Below are positions 36,927 through 46,329 of a stretch of DNA of 64,000 bases, piece by piece (the first letter of the stretch is position 1; the number at the start of each line of letters is the position of its first letter). The translations under genes were made by a program, and so were the position numbers. The stretch is from Bacillota bacterium (GTDB lineage: Bacteria > Bacillota > Limnochordia > Darwinibacteriales > DTU012). Below the pieces are notes generated by a model. The model was not told where the DNA came from and ran no database searches. It saw nothing but the letters and a program-made list of their open reading frames with translations. The stretch is taken from assembly GCA_012520795.1 (NCBI GenBank), contig JAAYNP010000047.1, positions 42,613 to 106,612 of the forward strand, written 5' to 3'.

Positions 36927-37383
36927 GGATATTACCACACTGTTGGAGGACCCGGAAGCATTCCAGTATGCAATCAAGCAGCTGGCCCAATTCTGCAGGG
37001 AACGGGCGGTTGACATAGTGGTGGGGGTGGAGTCCCGCGGCTTTATTTTGGGAGCCCCATTGGCATACGAACTCGGCCTGGGTTTTGTGCTGATCCGCAA
37101 ACGGGGCAAACTGCCCGGAGAAGTATTGAGCGTGGAATATGAATTGGAATACGGAACCGATGCTTTGGAGATTCACAAAGACGCTGTTAAACCCGGCATG
37201 CGGGTGGTCTTGGTGGACGATCTGCTGGCCACCGGCGGTACCATTGGAGCCGCCGCCAAACTGGTGGAGCAGGTCGGCGCCGAGATCAGCGGTTTTGCTT
37301 TCCTGATCGAACTCGAAGCCCTCAAGGGAAGGCAAAACCTGGAAGGATACGATATCTTTACACTGGTCAAATACGACAAGTGA
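36865..37383 (+). CDS. apt: Adenine phosphoribosyltransferase
   Basis: Apt makes AMP from adenine and PRPP. The 172-residue product begins LKEKIRVIEGFPKPGISFKD and has VVLVDDLLATGGT as PRPP loop. The ATG lies ten bases after AAAGGGG and inside the last 62 bases of recJ. recJ-apt-relA is conserved in Firmicutes. Confidence 0.96.
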   Translation: MDLKEKIRVIEGFPKPGISFKDITTLLEDPEAFQYAIKQLAQFCRERAVDIVVGVESRGFILGAPLAYELGLGFVLIRKRGKLPGEVLSVEYELEYGTDALEIHKDAVKPGMRVVLVDDLLATGGTIGAAAKLVEQVGAEISGFAFLIELEALKGRQNLEGYDIFTLVKYDK

Positions 37384-37403
37384 GCGGCTAGAGAGGTGAG
37401 ACC

Positions 37404-39551
37404 TTGAATCTGGAGTCCTTGACCGAGTGCATAGAAAAATACTATCCAGATGCCAACCTTGATATCATTACAAAAGCATATCAGTTTGCCAAGACAGCTC
37501 ATGAAGGACAGTTTCGTGATTCAGGCGAGCCTTTTTTCCTGCACCCCTATGAAGTAGCTTCGACACTAGCTGATTTGGAGCTGGATCTGGACACAATTGC
37601 CGCCGGGCTTTTGCATGATGTCCTGGAGGATACTGCCGTAACCCCGGAACAGCTGCTCTCAGAGTTCGGCGAACATGTCTTTGCCCTGGTGGACGGCGTC
37701 ACCAAGCTGGAGAAGCTGCCTTTCAGGGATCGCTTTGAGCGGGAAGCGGAAAACTTGCGCAAGATGATTTTTGCCATGGCCAAAGATATCAGGGTGATCC
37801 TGATCAAGCTTGCGGATCGGCTGCACAATATGCGCACTCTGCGCCATGTCGAGCATGAACGGCAGGTCAAGATCGCCCGGGAGACGTTGGATATCTACGC
37901 CCCTTTGGCCAACAGGCTGGGAATCTGGAGCATCAAATGGGAGATCGAAGATCTTGCCTTCCGCTATCTGTGGCCGAAGCAGTACTACCAATTGGTCAGC
38001 CAGCTCAACAAAAGGCGGCAGGAGCGGGAAGGCGACTTAAAGCTGCTCATGCAGATCTTAAGTGATAAACTGGAAGAGGTTGGCATCATGGCTGAGATTC
38101 AAGGGCGCCCGAAGCATCTTTACAGCATCTATCAGAAAATGCAGCGGCAGAGCAAGACTATCAATGAGATTTATGACCTTTTGGCAGTGCGGGTGATTGT
38201 CGATTCGGTAAAAGACTGCTATGCCGTGCTCGGGTCCATCCATACGCTGTGGAAGCCGGTGCCGGGCAGATTCAAGGATTACATTGCCATGCCAAAATCC
38301 AACATGTACCAGTCGCTCCACACATCGATCATCGGCCCCCACGGCGAGTTGTACGAGATTCAGATCCGGACCTGGGAAATGCATCGGATTGCCGAAAAGG
38401 GCGTAGCCGCCCACTGGATGTACAAAGAAGGGTACAGCAGCCGCAAAGATTCAGTGGCCACCAAGGTCCAGTGGCTGCGGGACGCGGTGGAGTGGCTGCA
38501 GGACACCAAAGACCCGCAGGAGTTTATGGAGAGCCTCAAAATCGATCTCTTCGAAGACGAAGTGTTCGTCTTTACCCCCAAAGGAGATGTCAAGGCCCTG
38601 CCGAGTGGGGCCACCCCCATTGATTTTGCCTTCGAGGTCCACACTGACATTGGCCTGCGCTGCATTGGGGCCAAAGTCAACGGCCGCATTGAGCCCTTGG
38701 ATTACCAGCTGAAAAACGGCGAATTCGTGGAGATCCTCACAGGCAACAAGCCCAATCCCAGCCAGGACTGGCTTAGCTTCGTGAAGACATCGAAAGCCAA
38801 GAGCAAAATCAGGGCTTGGCTCAAAGATCAGCAGCGCGATGTCAGTGTGATGCGGGGCCGGGAGCTTTTGGAGAAGGAACTGCGCAAGCATAGCCTGGAC
38901 CACAAGAAATACATGACCGCGGAACGCCTTGTCGAGACCGCCAAGCGCTACGGCCACAGCAACCCCGAGGATTTATTCGCCAGCATCGGTTTTGGCAGGG
39001 TAACCGCCAACCAGGTGATGCAAAAACTGGCCGGCGCCGAGCTGGAAGAGCAGCGCCGCAGCACCCTGCTGAACAAGGGCAGGCAGCCTAGGCACCGGGA
39101 GGCCAAAGGAGTTTTAATCAAAGGCGTGGATAACCTGTTGGTGCGGTTCTCCAAGTGCTGCACACCGGTTCCCGGCGATGAAATTGTGGGCTATATCACC
39201 AGGGGGCGGGGAGTTTCGATTCACCGGGCCGACTGCCCCAATGTCAAGAACTTGGCAATGGACAGCGGCCGCCAGATTGAGGTGCAGTGGAACACGGACG
39301 ACAAAGGATCATTCCCGGTGGACCTTGAGCTGAGGGCCATAGACCGGATGAACATGCTGTCAACGATCATGAATACCATTGCGGAAGGAAAGACCAACAT
39401 TGAGGCGGTAAACACTCGTAAACTCCAGGACGATATTGCACTGATTCTATTGACGGTGGATATTCATAATCTAGATCATATGCAGTCATTGATTCAGCGT
39501 TTGCGCCAGGTGGACGGGGTAGTCTCGGTCCGGAGGGCAACGCCGACCTAA
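37404..39551 (+). CDS. relA: Bifunctional (p)ppGpp synthetase/hydrolase (RelA/SpoT)
   Basis: This long RSH enzyme makes and breaks the stringent-response alarmone. The 715-residue protein has an intact hydrolase domain (LLHDVLEDT, His71-Asp72), the synthetase domain with GRPKHLYSIYQKM and YQSLHTSI, a TGS domain (VFTPKGDVKALPSGATPIDFA), the zinc-finger region CCTPVPGD and a C-terminal ACT domain. Both catalytic halves look intact. Start is TTG with GAGAGGTGA upstream. Confidence 0.97.
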   Translation: MNLESLTECIEKYYPDANLDIITKAYQFAKTAHEGQFRDSGEPFFLHPYEVASTLADLELDLDTIAAGLLHDVLEDTAVTPEQLLSEFGEHVFALVDGVTKLEKLPFRDRFEREAENLRKMIFAMAKDIRVILIKLADRLHNMRTLRHVEHERQVKIARETLDIYAPLANRLGIWSIKWEIEDLAFRYLWPKQYYQLVSQLNKRRQEREGDLKLLMQILSDKLEEVGIMAEIQGRPKHLYSIYQKMQRQSKTINEIYDLLAVRVIVDSVKDCYAVLGSIHTLWKPVPGRFKDYIAMPKSNMYQSLHTSIIGPHGELYEIQIRTWEMHRIAEKGVAAHWMYKEGYSSRKDSVATKVQWLRDAVEWLQDTKDPQEFMESLKIDLFEDEVFVFTPKGDVKALPSGATPIDFAFEVHTDIGLRCIGAKVNGRIEPLDYQLKNGEFVEILTGNKPNPSQDWLSFVKTSKAKSKIRAWLKDQQRDVSVMRGRELLEKELRKHSLDHKKYMTAERLVETAKRYGHSNPEDLFASIGFGRVTANQVMQKLAGAELEEQRRSTLLNKGRQPRHREAKGVLIKGVDNLLVRFSKCCTPVPGDEIVGYITRGRGVSIHRADCPNVKNLAMDSGRQIEVQWNTDDKGSFPVDLELRAIDRMNMLSTIMNTIAEGKTNIEAVNTRKLQDDIALILLTVDIHNLDHMQSLIQRLRQVDGVVSVRRATPT

Positions 39552-39565
39552 AGGAGATTCATCAA

Positions 39566-40183
39566 GTGGAGATACGTAAGTTTACCTCGACGTTGGTGGC
39601 TGCCAACTGTTATGTCGTTTCAGTACAGGGCACTGCCATTGTGATTGATCCGATGCTTGAAAGTGAAATAATCCTGGACTATTTGAGGCAAAACCAGCTA
39701 AGGCCGGCTGCCGTTATAAATACCCACGGGCATGCCGATCATATCGCCGGCAACAGAATCCTCCATGAGCAGACAGGTGCGCCGGTCTATATCCATGAAG
39801 CGGATGCCGTTTATCTGCAGGATCCTCATCTGAACCTTTCAGCGCTGGTGACTGCAGGCCAACCCATCACCAGCCCCGCGCCTCAGCGCCTGCTGCAGGA
39901 TGGGGATCAGATCGGCCTGGGAGCTGAAGCCCTCACCGTGATCCATACTCCCGGGCACTCTCCGGGAAGCATCTGCCTGTACAGCCCCGGTGTTTTGTTT
40001 ACCGGGGATACACTGTTCAAACTGTCCATCGGGCGCAGCGACTTTCCCGGCGGCGACGGGAAAGTGCTTAAAAAGAGCTTGGAGAAAATCAAACAGCTGC
40101 CGCCGGAAACAGGGGTTTATCCCGGCCACGGCCCCGACATCTTACTGGAAAAAGCACTGGTTCTCAATCCTTTTTTGCGTTAA
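39566..40183 (+). CDS. MBL-fold metallo-hydrolase, glyoxalase II-like
   Basis: The 205-residue product has the metal motif NTHGHADHIAGN, then HTPGHSPGS and LFTGDTLFK, and a final PGHGPD, all ligands of the metallo-beta-lactamase fold in the glyoxalase II-like group. The substrate is unknown; related genes stand beside relA in many Firmicutes. Start is GTG with AAAGGAGA. hemZ follows after 12 bases. Confidence 0.88.
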   Translation: MEIRKFTSTLVAANCYVVSVQGTAIVIDPMLESEIILDYLRQNQLRPAAVINTHGHADHIAGNRILHEQTGAPVYIHEADAVYLQDPHLNLSALVTAGQPITSPAPQRLLQDGDQIGLGAEALTVIHTPGHSPGSICLYSPGVLFTGDTLFKLSIGRSDFPGGDGKVLKKSLEKIKQLPPETGVYPGHGPDILLEKALVLNPFLR

Positions 40184-40195
40184 GGAGCGGCGCTG

Positions 40196-41680
40196 ATGCC
40201 CATACCACAGCAATTACAGCCAATATTTCTTCAAATCAAGGCTCCCCCGCATCTGGCAACCACAGTCAAGGGAGCCGTTACATCGTTGTTCCGCAGCGTG
40301 GATTTCACCCGGGGGCCAGTGTTGGAAGCGGCGGTATCAGATACGGCCGCAGGGATTGAGACAACGGTCAGGCTGGGGCAGGATCCGCCATGGCACCACT
40401 TTGATGCGGAGATCAACAGCCCATGCTATAACAAAACGGACTGGGCCAACCGGGTTAAGGAACGGATCCGCCTGGGAGTCAAGGTGGTGCTGTGCCGGGC
40501 TTACAGCATCCCTTTCAGCCCTTGGGGCATTCTGGTGGGGGTGCGCCCCACAAAACTGGCTCACCGGCTGATCGACCGCGGCTTCAGCCGGGAGCAGATT
40601 ACCAGCCTTCTGACAGATGTCTATGCTGTAGCGGAATCCAGGCAAGAGCTGCTGCTGGATGTGGTGGAGAAGCAGCGGCGTTTCTTTTTGTCCGACGTTA
40701 ACAACCCGGTAAGTGTTTATGTGGGCATTCCGTTTTGTCCGACCCGGTGCGGATACTGCTCCTTTGCGGCTTACCCACTGAAGACCCACGGCCATTTGGT
40801 AGGGGCTTTCCTCGAAGCGCTGCACCGGGAGATCACGGTTCTAGGGCAGCTGCTGCAAGAACAGGGAATCAAGGTGCAGTCCGTCTACATCGGGGGCGGC
40901 ACCCCCACCGCCATTACCGGAAGCGATTTGAGCCGGCTGTTGGGGCTGCTCAACACCTGCTTGAAAGCAGATGAATGCGGGGAATACACGGTGGAAGCGG
41001 GGCGGCCCGAGACTTTGACGCCTGAGTCCCTTGAGATTCTCAAGGCTTATGGTGTGCAGCGAATCTGCATTAATCCCCAGACTATGAACGATCGGACGCT
41101 GAGGCTGATCGGCAGAGCCCATACAGCCGATCAAACCCGGGAGGCTTTTGCCCTGGCTGAGAAATACCGGTTCCGGCAGATCAATGCTGATCTGATCCTG
41201 GGTCTTCCCGGCGAGGGTTTGGCGGATTTTGCCTACAGCTTGGATGAGGTGCTCAAGCTGAACCCTGATCATGTTACCATCCACAGCCTGGCTTTGAAAA
41301 AGGCAAGCCGCTTCAGCCAAAACCTCGGGCGGTTGGAACTGGAACAAAAACTGGGCGAGGAGATGGCCCAGCATGCCCGGAAAAGGCTGGGGAGCTTTGG
41401 GATGGGACCCTATTACCTTTACCGCCAGCGCTATATTTTCAGCGATCTGGAGAATGTTGGCTATGCCAAGGCCGGGGCGGAGTCGGTATACAACATTCAA
41501 ATGATGGAAGAGCGGCAGACCGTCATCGGGGTGGGCGCCGGCGCCATCACTAAGCTGGTGAGCCCGGATTTGAAAGTAGTGCGCCATGCCAACCCCAAGT
41601 GCCCGGCTACCTATGCCCGGCAGCTGGCTGTGATCATTGGTGCAAAAAAGTACCAGATTGAACAGCACTTATCGGTTTGA
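40196..41680 (+). CDS. hemZ: Coproporphyrinogen dehydrogenase HemZ
   Basis: HemZ is an oxygen-independent coproporphyrinogen III oxidase-like radical SAM protein of Firmicutes. The 494-residue product has an N-terminal domain of about 170 residues absent from HemW, then CPTRCGYC (181, 185, 188), YIGGGTPTAI and a HemN-type core. The conserved IGRAHTADQT follows. Whether it makes heme or has another role here is not clear since no other heme genes are seen. Its stop codon overlaps the -35 of the next promoter. Confidence 0.92.
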   Translation: MPIPQQLQPIFLQIKAPPHLATTVKGAVTSLFRSVDFTRGPVLEAAVSDTAAGIETTVRLGQDPPWHHFDAEINSPCYNKTDWANRVKERIRLGVKVVLCRAYSIPFSPWGILVGVRPTKLAHRLIDRGFSREQITSLLTDVYAVAESRQELLLDVVEKQRRFFLSDVNNPVSVYVGIPFCPTRCGYCSFAAYPLKTHGHLVGAFLEALHREITVLGQLLQEQGIKVQSVYIGGGTPTAITGSDLSRLLGLLNTCLKADECGEYTVEAGRPETLTPESLEILKAYGVQRICINPQTMNDRTLRLIGRAHTADQTREAFALAEKYRFRQINADLILGLPGEGLADFAYSLDEVLKLNPDHVTIHSLALKKASRFSQNLGRLELEQKLGEEMAQHARKRLGSFGMGPYYLYRQRYIFSDLENVGYAKAGAESVYNIQMMEERQTVIGVGAGAITKLVSPDLKVVRHANPKCPATYARQLAVIIGAKKYQIEQHLSV

Positions 41681-41705
41681 CAGATCAGATGGTGTGAAGT
41701 ACAAT
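41677..41705 (+). promoter_or_regulatory. Vegetative promoter of the parvulin-TPR gene
   Basis: A perfect TTGACA (41677-41682), 17 bases, TACAAT (41700-41705). It overlaps the stop codon of hemZ. Confidence 0.88.
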
Positions 41706-41746
41706 ATTCATGTGTACGCATCAGACATTGGAAGGGAATGGTTTCT

Positions 41747-43189
41747 TTGAACAGGAAACTGAAAAACATGGCCAAACCGCTGATTATTATTATCTGCGTG
41801 GCTTTTTTAGGCGGAGCTTTATATATTGGGGGAACGACGTTCTTTGGCGGCAGGGATGCCTACGCCTCAGTGGCTACGGTCAACGGGCGGCCGATTCCTT
41901 TAGCTGCCCTGGAACGGGCTTACTACGAGGAAGCCGTGTATTATCAGATGCTCTATGGAGGGCAGCTGAGCCATACTGTCCTGGACATGCTGAGATACGA
42001 GGCTTTTGAGGGCCTGGTGAATGATTCCTTGATTGAGCAGGAGCTTGATAACCGCAGCTACAAGCCGGACAAAGCTGAGGTTCAAAAAGAGCTGGATGCC
42101 CTGGTGGAGACCTATGGCTGGAAGACTCTTGAGAGCTATGGGTATACTGATGCAGAGCTGAGAACAATTGTAACCCGGCAGCTCCAGTTCAGGCAGTTGG
42201 TTGCAGATTTGACTGGCGATATCAGCATCAGTGATCAAGCGGTCAAAGACAGCTATGAACAAGTCCAGGCCAGCCACATCCTGGTGCGGGTGGAATCGGA
42301 TGAACCTGAGGCCTGGGATAACGCCAAGGCTGTTGCTGAAAGGATTTTACAGGAACTGGCAACAACCGACTTTGCCGAGGCTGCCCAGCTTTACAGTGAT
42401 GATTCCAGTGCTTCTGCCGGCGGAGATCTTGGGTATATCAGCCGGGGCCAGACCGTAGCGCCCTTTGAAGAAGCCGCTTTCAGCCTGGAAGTCGGTGAAG
42501 TCAGCGATCTGGTGAAAACTGATTTTGGCTATCATATTATCAAGGTTACCGATAAGAAGCTGGCTGAAGGAGAGGAATTCGAGGCGGAAAAGGAATCGCT
42601 CCTGGAACAGCTGGCTGAAAAGGAACGGGCCAGGATTTTCAGCGAATGGCTGGCGGAACAGAAAAGCAATGCCAAGATCGTGATCCTTGACCAACAACTC
42701 CTTGCCTATGAGCATTTATTGAAGGGTGAATACGAGCTGGCAGTTGAGGCATATCAAAAGGCCGTCAAGGAGAACCCGTCCAACCCTTACCTATATGCCT
42801 CGCTGGGACAAGCATACCTGTACCTGGATCAGCTGGAAGAAGCGATCGTGCAGTATGAAACCGCAGTTGAGCACGGGCAGAATGATGGGTACCTGCAGCT
42901 GGCACTGGCTTCCCTGTATATGGAGGCGGAGCGCAACGATGAAGCGGTCATAGCGTTTTTGAGGGCATCAGAGCTGAATTCCAGCGATATCTTTATCCAG
43001 ATGATGATCCGTTCTGTCCTTGCGGAATTGGGTGATGAAGAGGCTGTGGCAGTGGTGGATGAGCGGATAGCGGCAATCCAGGAGATGCAGAGCCAGATTG
43101 ATGAGGATGCCACAGCCGGTGAATCCGCTGAAGATGAAGCGGCAGACGAAGCTCTGGACGGCACGGGCCCTGATCAGGCAGCTGAGTAA
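41747..43189 (+). CDS. Membrane-anchored parvulin-type peptidyl-prolyl isomerase with TPR tail
   Basis: The product (480 residues) has one N-terminal membrane segment (about 9-26), a SurA/PrsA N-terminal helical domain (about 35-170), a parvulin domain (ASHILVRVES, AGGDLGYISRGQ, FGYHIIKV; about 175-285) and then at least three TPR repeats (GEYELAVEAYQKAVKENP, LDQLEEAIVQYETAVEHG; about 320-430) and an acidic tail. It folds exported proteins outside the membrane. No lipobox is seen, unlike Bacillus PrsA. Starts are ambiguous: TTG at 41747 has GAAGGG ten bases upstream, while ATG at 41738 is only one base from it. Confidence 0.87.
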   Translation: MNRKLKNMAKPLIIIICVAFLGGALYIGGTTFFGGRDAYASVATVNGRPIPLAALERAYYEEAVYYQMLYGGQLSHTVLDMLRYEAFEGLVNDSLIEQELDNRSYKPDKAEVQKELDALVETYGWKTLESYGYTDAELRTIVTRQLQFRQLVADLTGDISISDQAVKDSYEQVQASHILVRVESDEPEAWDNAKAVAERILQELATTDFAEAAQLYSDDSSASAGGDLGYISRGQTVAPFEEAAFSLEVGEVSDLVKTDFGYHIIKVTDKKLAEGEEFEAEKESLLEQLAEKERARIFSEWLAEQKSNAKIVILDQQLLAYEHLLKGEYELAVEAYQKAVKENPSNPYLYASLGQAYLYLDQLEEAIVQYETAVEHGQNDGYLQLALASLYMEAERNDEAVIAFLRASELNSSDIFIQMMIRSVLAELGDEEAVAVVDERIAAIQEMQSQIDEDATAGESAEDEAADEALDGTGPDQAAE

Positions 43190-43218
43190 GGACCAAGTTT
43201 ACTGTGACGCAGCAGTGC

Positions 43219-43244
43219 GCGAGTGGTGGTTTCCCGCCACTCGC
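43219..43244 (+). promoter_or_regulatory. Strong hairpin in the hisS leader
   Basis: GCGAGTGGTGG and CCGCCACTCGC form an 11-base-pair stem (one wobble) with a TTTC loop. No T-run follows, so it is not a classical terminator. It lies 31 bases before the hisS start and could be a processing or pause site. Confidence 0.5.
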
Positions 43245-43275
43245 TTGTCATATCCGAACGGGGGGGTAGTGGCGA

Positions 43276-44550
43276 TTGAACGTGAGACGACCAAAGGGAA
43301 CGAACGACATCCTTCCTGAGGACACAGGCAAATGGCAGTTCATTGAAGCCAGGATTCAAAAGCTGTGCCGCCGCTATGGTTATCAGGAGATCCGGACACC
43401 AATTTTTGAACATACCGAACTGTTCGCCCGGGGCATCGGCGAGGCTACAGATATCGTTGAAAAAGAAATGTACACTTTTAGAGACCGGGGCGACCGCAGT
43501 CTGACGCTGCGCCCGGAAGGGACGGCCTGTGTGGTGCGGGCTTTCATTGAGAATGGGCTCGATTCCAGTCCGCTGCCGGTCAAGCTGTACTACCTGGGGC
43601 CGATGTTCCGCTACGAAAGGCCGCAGGCCGGCAGATACCGCCAGTTTTACCAGTTTGGGATTGAGGCTATCGGCAGCATGGATCCGTTTCTCGATGCGGA
43701 GATGATCACCCTGCCCATTGAGCTGTACCGCGCCTGCGGTCTGGACGGGTTTCAAGTCCAAATCAACAGTATCGGGTGCCTGGAGTGCCGGGGCAGCTAC
43801 CGTGACACCCTGCTGCGGCACCTGGAGGGAAAAGCGGATCAGTTCTGCCACAACTGCCAAAGCAGGCTCCACCGCAATCCCCTGCGGATCCTGGACTGCA
43901 AGAATCCCAAGTGTCGGGAACTGGTAGAGGAAGTGCCGCCGATTACGGACTATCTTTGCCCTGAATGCGCCGATCATTTCGGTCAGGTAAAAGGGTACCT
44001 CGATCAGCTAGGAGTTGCCTACGAACCAAACCCGAAATTGGTGCGGGGGTTCGATTACTACACCAAGACAGTGTTTGAGATTATCGTGCCGGCGCTGGGA
44101 GCCCAGAATGCCATCGGTGCCGGCGGGCGCTATGACGGCCTCGTCGAGGAAATCGGCGGGAAACCCCAGCCGGCAGTAGGTTTTGCCGTGGGAGTGGAAA
44201 GACTGATCCTGGCGTTGGGCGAACAAAGCGGCATCGATTATGCCGAAGCGCGGCCTGATGCCTTTGTTGCCCATTTCGGCGGAAGGACCAAGGCGAGGGC
44301 GGTGGAAATTGTGACCGGCCTGCGCCGCACCGGCCTGTGGGCGGAACTGGATTATCTCGGCCGCAGCCTGAAAGCTCAGATGAAGGCGGCAGATCGGTTG
44401 AAGTGTAAGTGGGTTGTGATTGTCGGCGAAGAGGAATTGGAGCAAAACACCGTTAAAATCCGGAATATGGCTACAGGTGAGGAGCAGGGTGTCAGTCTGG
44501 ATCAAATTGGAGCCTTTCTCACACCTGCCGGGGAGGAGCAGGGAACATGA
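43276..44550 (+). CDS. hisS: Histidine--tRNA ligase
   Basis: HisS charges tRNA-His. The 424-residue class II enzyme begins NVRRPKGTNDILPED and has motif 2 FRYERPQAGRYRQFYQFG, LVRGFDYYTKTVFEI and motif 3 VGFAVGVERLI, then an anticodon-binding domain. Start is TTG with a G-rich Shine-Dalgarno. It overlaps aspS by four bases. No T-box is present in the 86-base gap upstream. Confidence 0.97.
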   Translation: MNVRRPKGTNDILPEDTGKWQFIEARIQKLCRRYGYQEIRTPIFEHTELFARGIGEATDIVEKEMYTFRDRGDRSLTLRPEGTACVVRAFIENGLDSSPLPVKLYYLGPMFRYERPQAGRYRQFYQFGIEAIGSMDPFLDAEMITLPIELYRACGLDGFQVQINSIGCLECRGSYRDTLLRHLEGKADQFCHNCQSRLHRNPLRILDCKNPKCRELVEEVPPITDYLCPECADHFGQVKGYLDQLGVAYEPNPKLVRGFDYYTKTVFEIIVPALGAQNAIGAGGRYDGLVEEIGGKPQPAVGFAVGVERLILALGEQSGIDYAEARPDAFVAHFGGRTKARAVEIVTGLRRTGLWAELDYLGRSLKAQMKAADRLKCKWVVIVGEEELEQNTVKIRNMATGEEQGVSLDQIGAFLTPAGEEQGT

Positions 44551-46319
44551 TTTGGCAGAGGACCCATTACTGCAGTGAAGTTACCAAAGAACTGGCGGGC
44601 CAAACGGTGACCCTCAACGGTTGGGTCAACCGCAGGCGCGACCTTGGCGGCCTTATTTTCATTGATTTAAGGGACCGGTCAGGCCTGGTCCAAACAGTCT
44701 GCAGCCCTGAAACCCTGGCCGAAGAGCAGTACCGGGCTGCGGAAGGACTGCGCCAAGAATATGTGGTATCGGTTTCGGGAACAGTGCAGCTGCGGCCGGA
44801 AGGGCAGGCGAACCCCAACCTTGCCAGCGGCGAAATCGAGGTCAATGTCCAGTCCCTGAGAATTCTGGCTGAAAGCAAAACACCGCCGTTTCCCATCGAC
44901 CGGCAGGAAGATGTGGATGACAGCCTACTTTTGAAGTACCGGTACCTGGATCTGCGGCGCCGGCACCTGCAGCAAGCCGTGATTGCCAGGCACAAGATCG
45001 CCCATTATGTCCGTAATTTCCTTGATGCCCAAGGCTTCTTGGAGATTGAAACACCAATGCTGACCAAATCCACCCCGGAAGGGGCCAGGGATTACATTGT
45101 CCCAAGCAGAATTCATCCCGGCAAATTCTATGCCCTGCCCCAATCGCCCCAGATGTTCAAGCAGCTGCTGATGATTGCCGGCTTTGAACGCTATTACCAG
45201 ATTGCCAGGTGCTTCCGGGATGAGGATCTGCGGGCGGATCGGCAGCCGGAGTTCACCCAGATCGATCTGGAAATGTCCTTTGTGGAAGCAGAAGATGTGA
45301 TGAACCTGATGGAAGAGATGATGGCAGGCCTGGTCAGAGCTGTAACCGGGAAAGAGGTGAAAACCCCAATCCAAAGGATGACATGGGCTGATGCCATGCT
45401 GCGCTACGGGAGCGACCGCCCTGACACCCGGTTTGGATTGGAGTTGGTGGACGTAACCGCCGCAGTGGCCAAAAGCGAATTCCGCGTCTTTGTCAATACC
45501 ATCGCCGGCGGCGGAGTGGTGCGGGGGCTGAACGCCAAAGGCTGCGGCGCCCGGTTTTCCCGCAGGGATATCGACCGGCTGGTGGAGGCAGCGGAGCAGT
45601 TCGGAGCCAAAGGTCTAATCTGGTTTAACGTCGGGGAAGAGGTTAAGTCGCCAATTGCCAAATTCCTCTCGGATGAGGAGATTGCCGCGATTCTGGCCAA
45701 GCTGGAAGCTGCAAGCGGCGATCTGCTGCTGTTGGTGGCTGATCAAGCCCCCACTGCCGCCGATGTGCTGGGAAGGATCCGGCTGCTGCTCGGGAAAGAG
45801 CTGGGGCTGATTGATGAAAACCGCTTCGATTTTGTCTGGGTTACGGACTGGCCCCTGTTTGAGTACAGTGAGGAAGAAGGGCGCTGGGTGGCGGCCCATC
45901 ATCCCTTCACCGCTCCCCATGATCAGGATCTGGACATTTTGGCATCTGATCAGGGCAGGGTCCGGGCCAAGGCCTATGACCTTGTTCTCAACGGCATAGA
46001 GCTTGGCGGAGGCAGCATCAGGATTTCCAAGCGGGATGTGCAGATGAGAATGTTTGAGGCATTGGGTTTCAGCGAAGCTGAGGTCCAGGAGAAGTTTGGC
46101 TTTTTCCTTGAGGCTTTTGAATATGGAGCGCCGCCCCACGGAGGTATTGCATTCGGGCTGGATCGGGTGGTGATGCTGCTTACCGGACAGGATTCAATCC
46201 GAGATGTGATTGCTTTCCCGAAGACGACCAGTGCCATGGATTTGATGGTCGGCGCCCCATCAGCTGTATCCGCTGAACAGATGCGGGAATTGAAGCTTAA
46301 GCTTGATGAAGGTAAGTGA
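44547..46319 (+). CDS. aspS: Aspartate--tRNA(Asp/Asn) ligase
   Basis: AspS charges tRNA-Asp. The 590-residue product is of the bacterial type with the GAD insertion domain (about 285-415); it has the OB anticodon domain LNGWVNRRRDLGGLIFIDLRD, FRDEDLRADRQPEFTQIDLE (motif 2) and GGIAFGLDRVVML (motif 3). Its discrimination against Asn-tRNA cannot be read from sequence. Translation is coupled to hisS by an ATGA overlap. Confidence 0.97.
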   Translation: MIWQRTHYCSEVTKELAGQTVTLNGWVNRRRDLGGLIFIDLRDRSGLVQTVCSPETLAEEQYRAAEGLRQEYVVSVSGTVQLRPEGQANPNLASGEIEVNVQSLRILAESKTPPFPIDRQEDVDDSLLLKYRYLDLRRRHLQQAVIARHKIAHYVRNFLDAQGFLEIETPMLTKSTPEGARDYIVPSRIHPGKFYALPQSPQMFKQLLMIAGFERYYQIARCFRDEDLRADRQPEFTQIDLEMSFVEAEDVMNLMEEMMAGLVRAVTGKEVKTPIQRMTWADAMLRYGSDRPDTRFGLELVDVTAAVAKSEFRVFVNTIAGGGVVRGLNAKGCGARFSRRDIDRLVEAAEQFGAKGLIWFNVGEEVKSPIAKFLSDEEIAAILAKLEAASGDLLLLVADQAPTAADVLGRIRLLLGKELGLIDENRFDFVWVTDWPLFEYSEEEGRWVAAHHPFTAPHDQDLDILASDQGRVRAKAYDLVLNGIELGGGSIRISKRDVQMRMFEALGFSEAEVQEKFGFFLEAFEYGAPPHGGIAFGLDRVVMLLTGQDSIRDVIAFPKTTSAMDLMVGAPSAVSAEQMRELKLKLDEGK

Positions 46320-46329
46320 AAATCGAACA

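Noticed and set aside
40841..41668. Reverse frame of 275 codons opposite hemZ
   Set aside because: hemZ has intact radical SAM motifs; the reverse frame has no start signal or known motif.
43190..43275. T-box riboswitch before hisS
   Set aside because: The gap is 86 bases and has no specifier loop or T-box bulge sequence.
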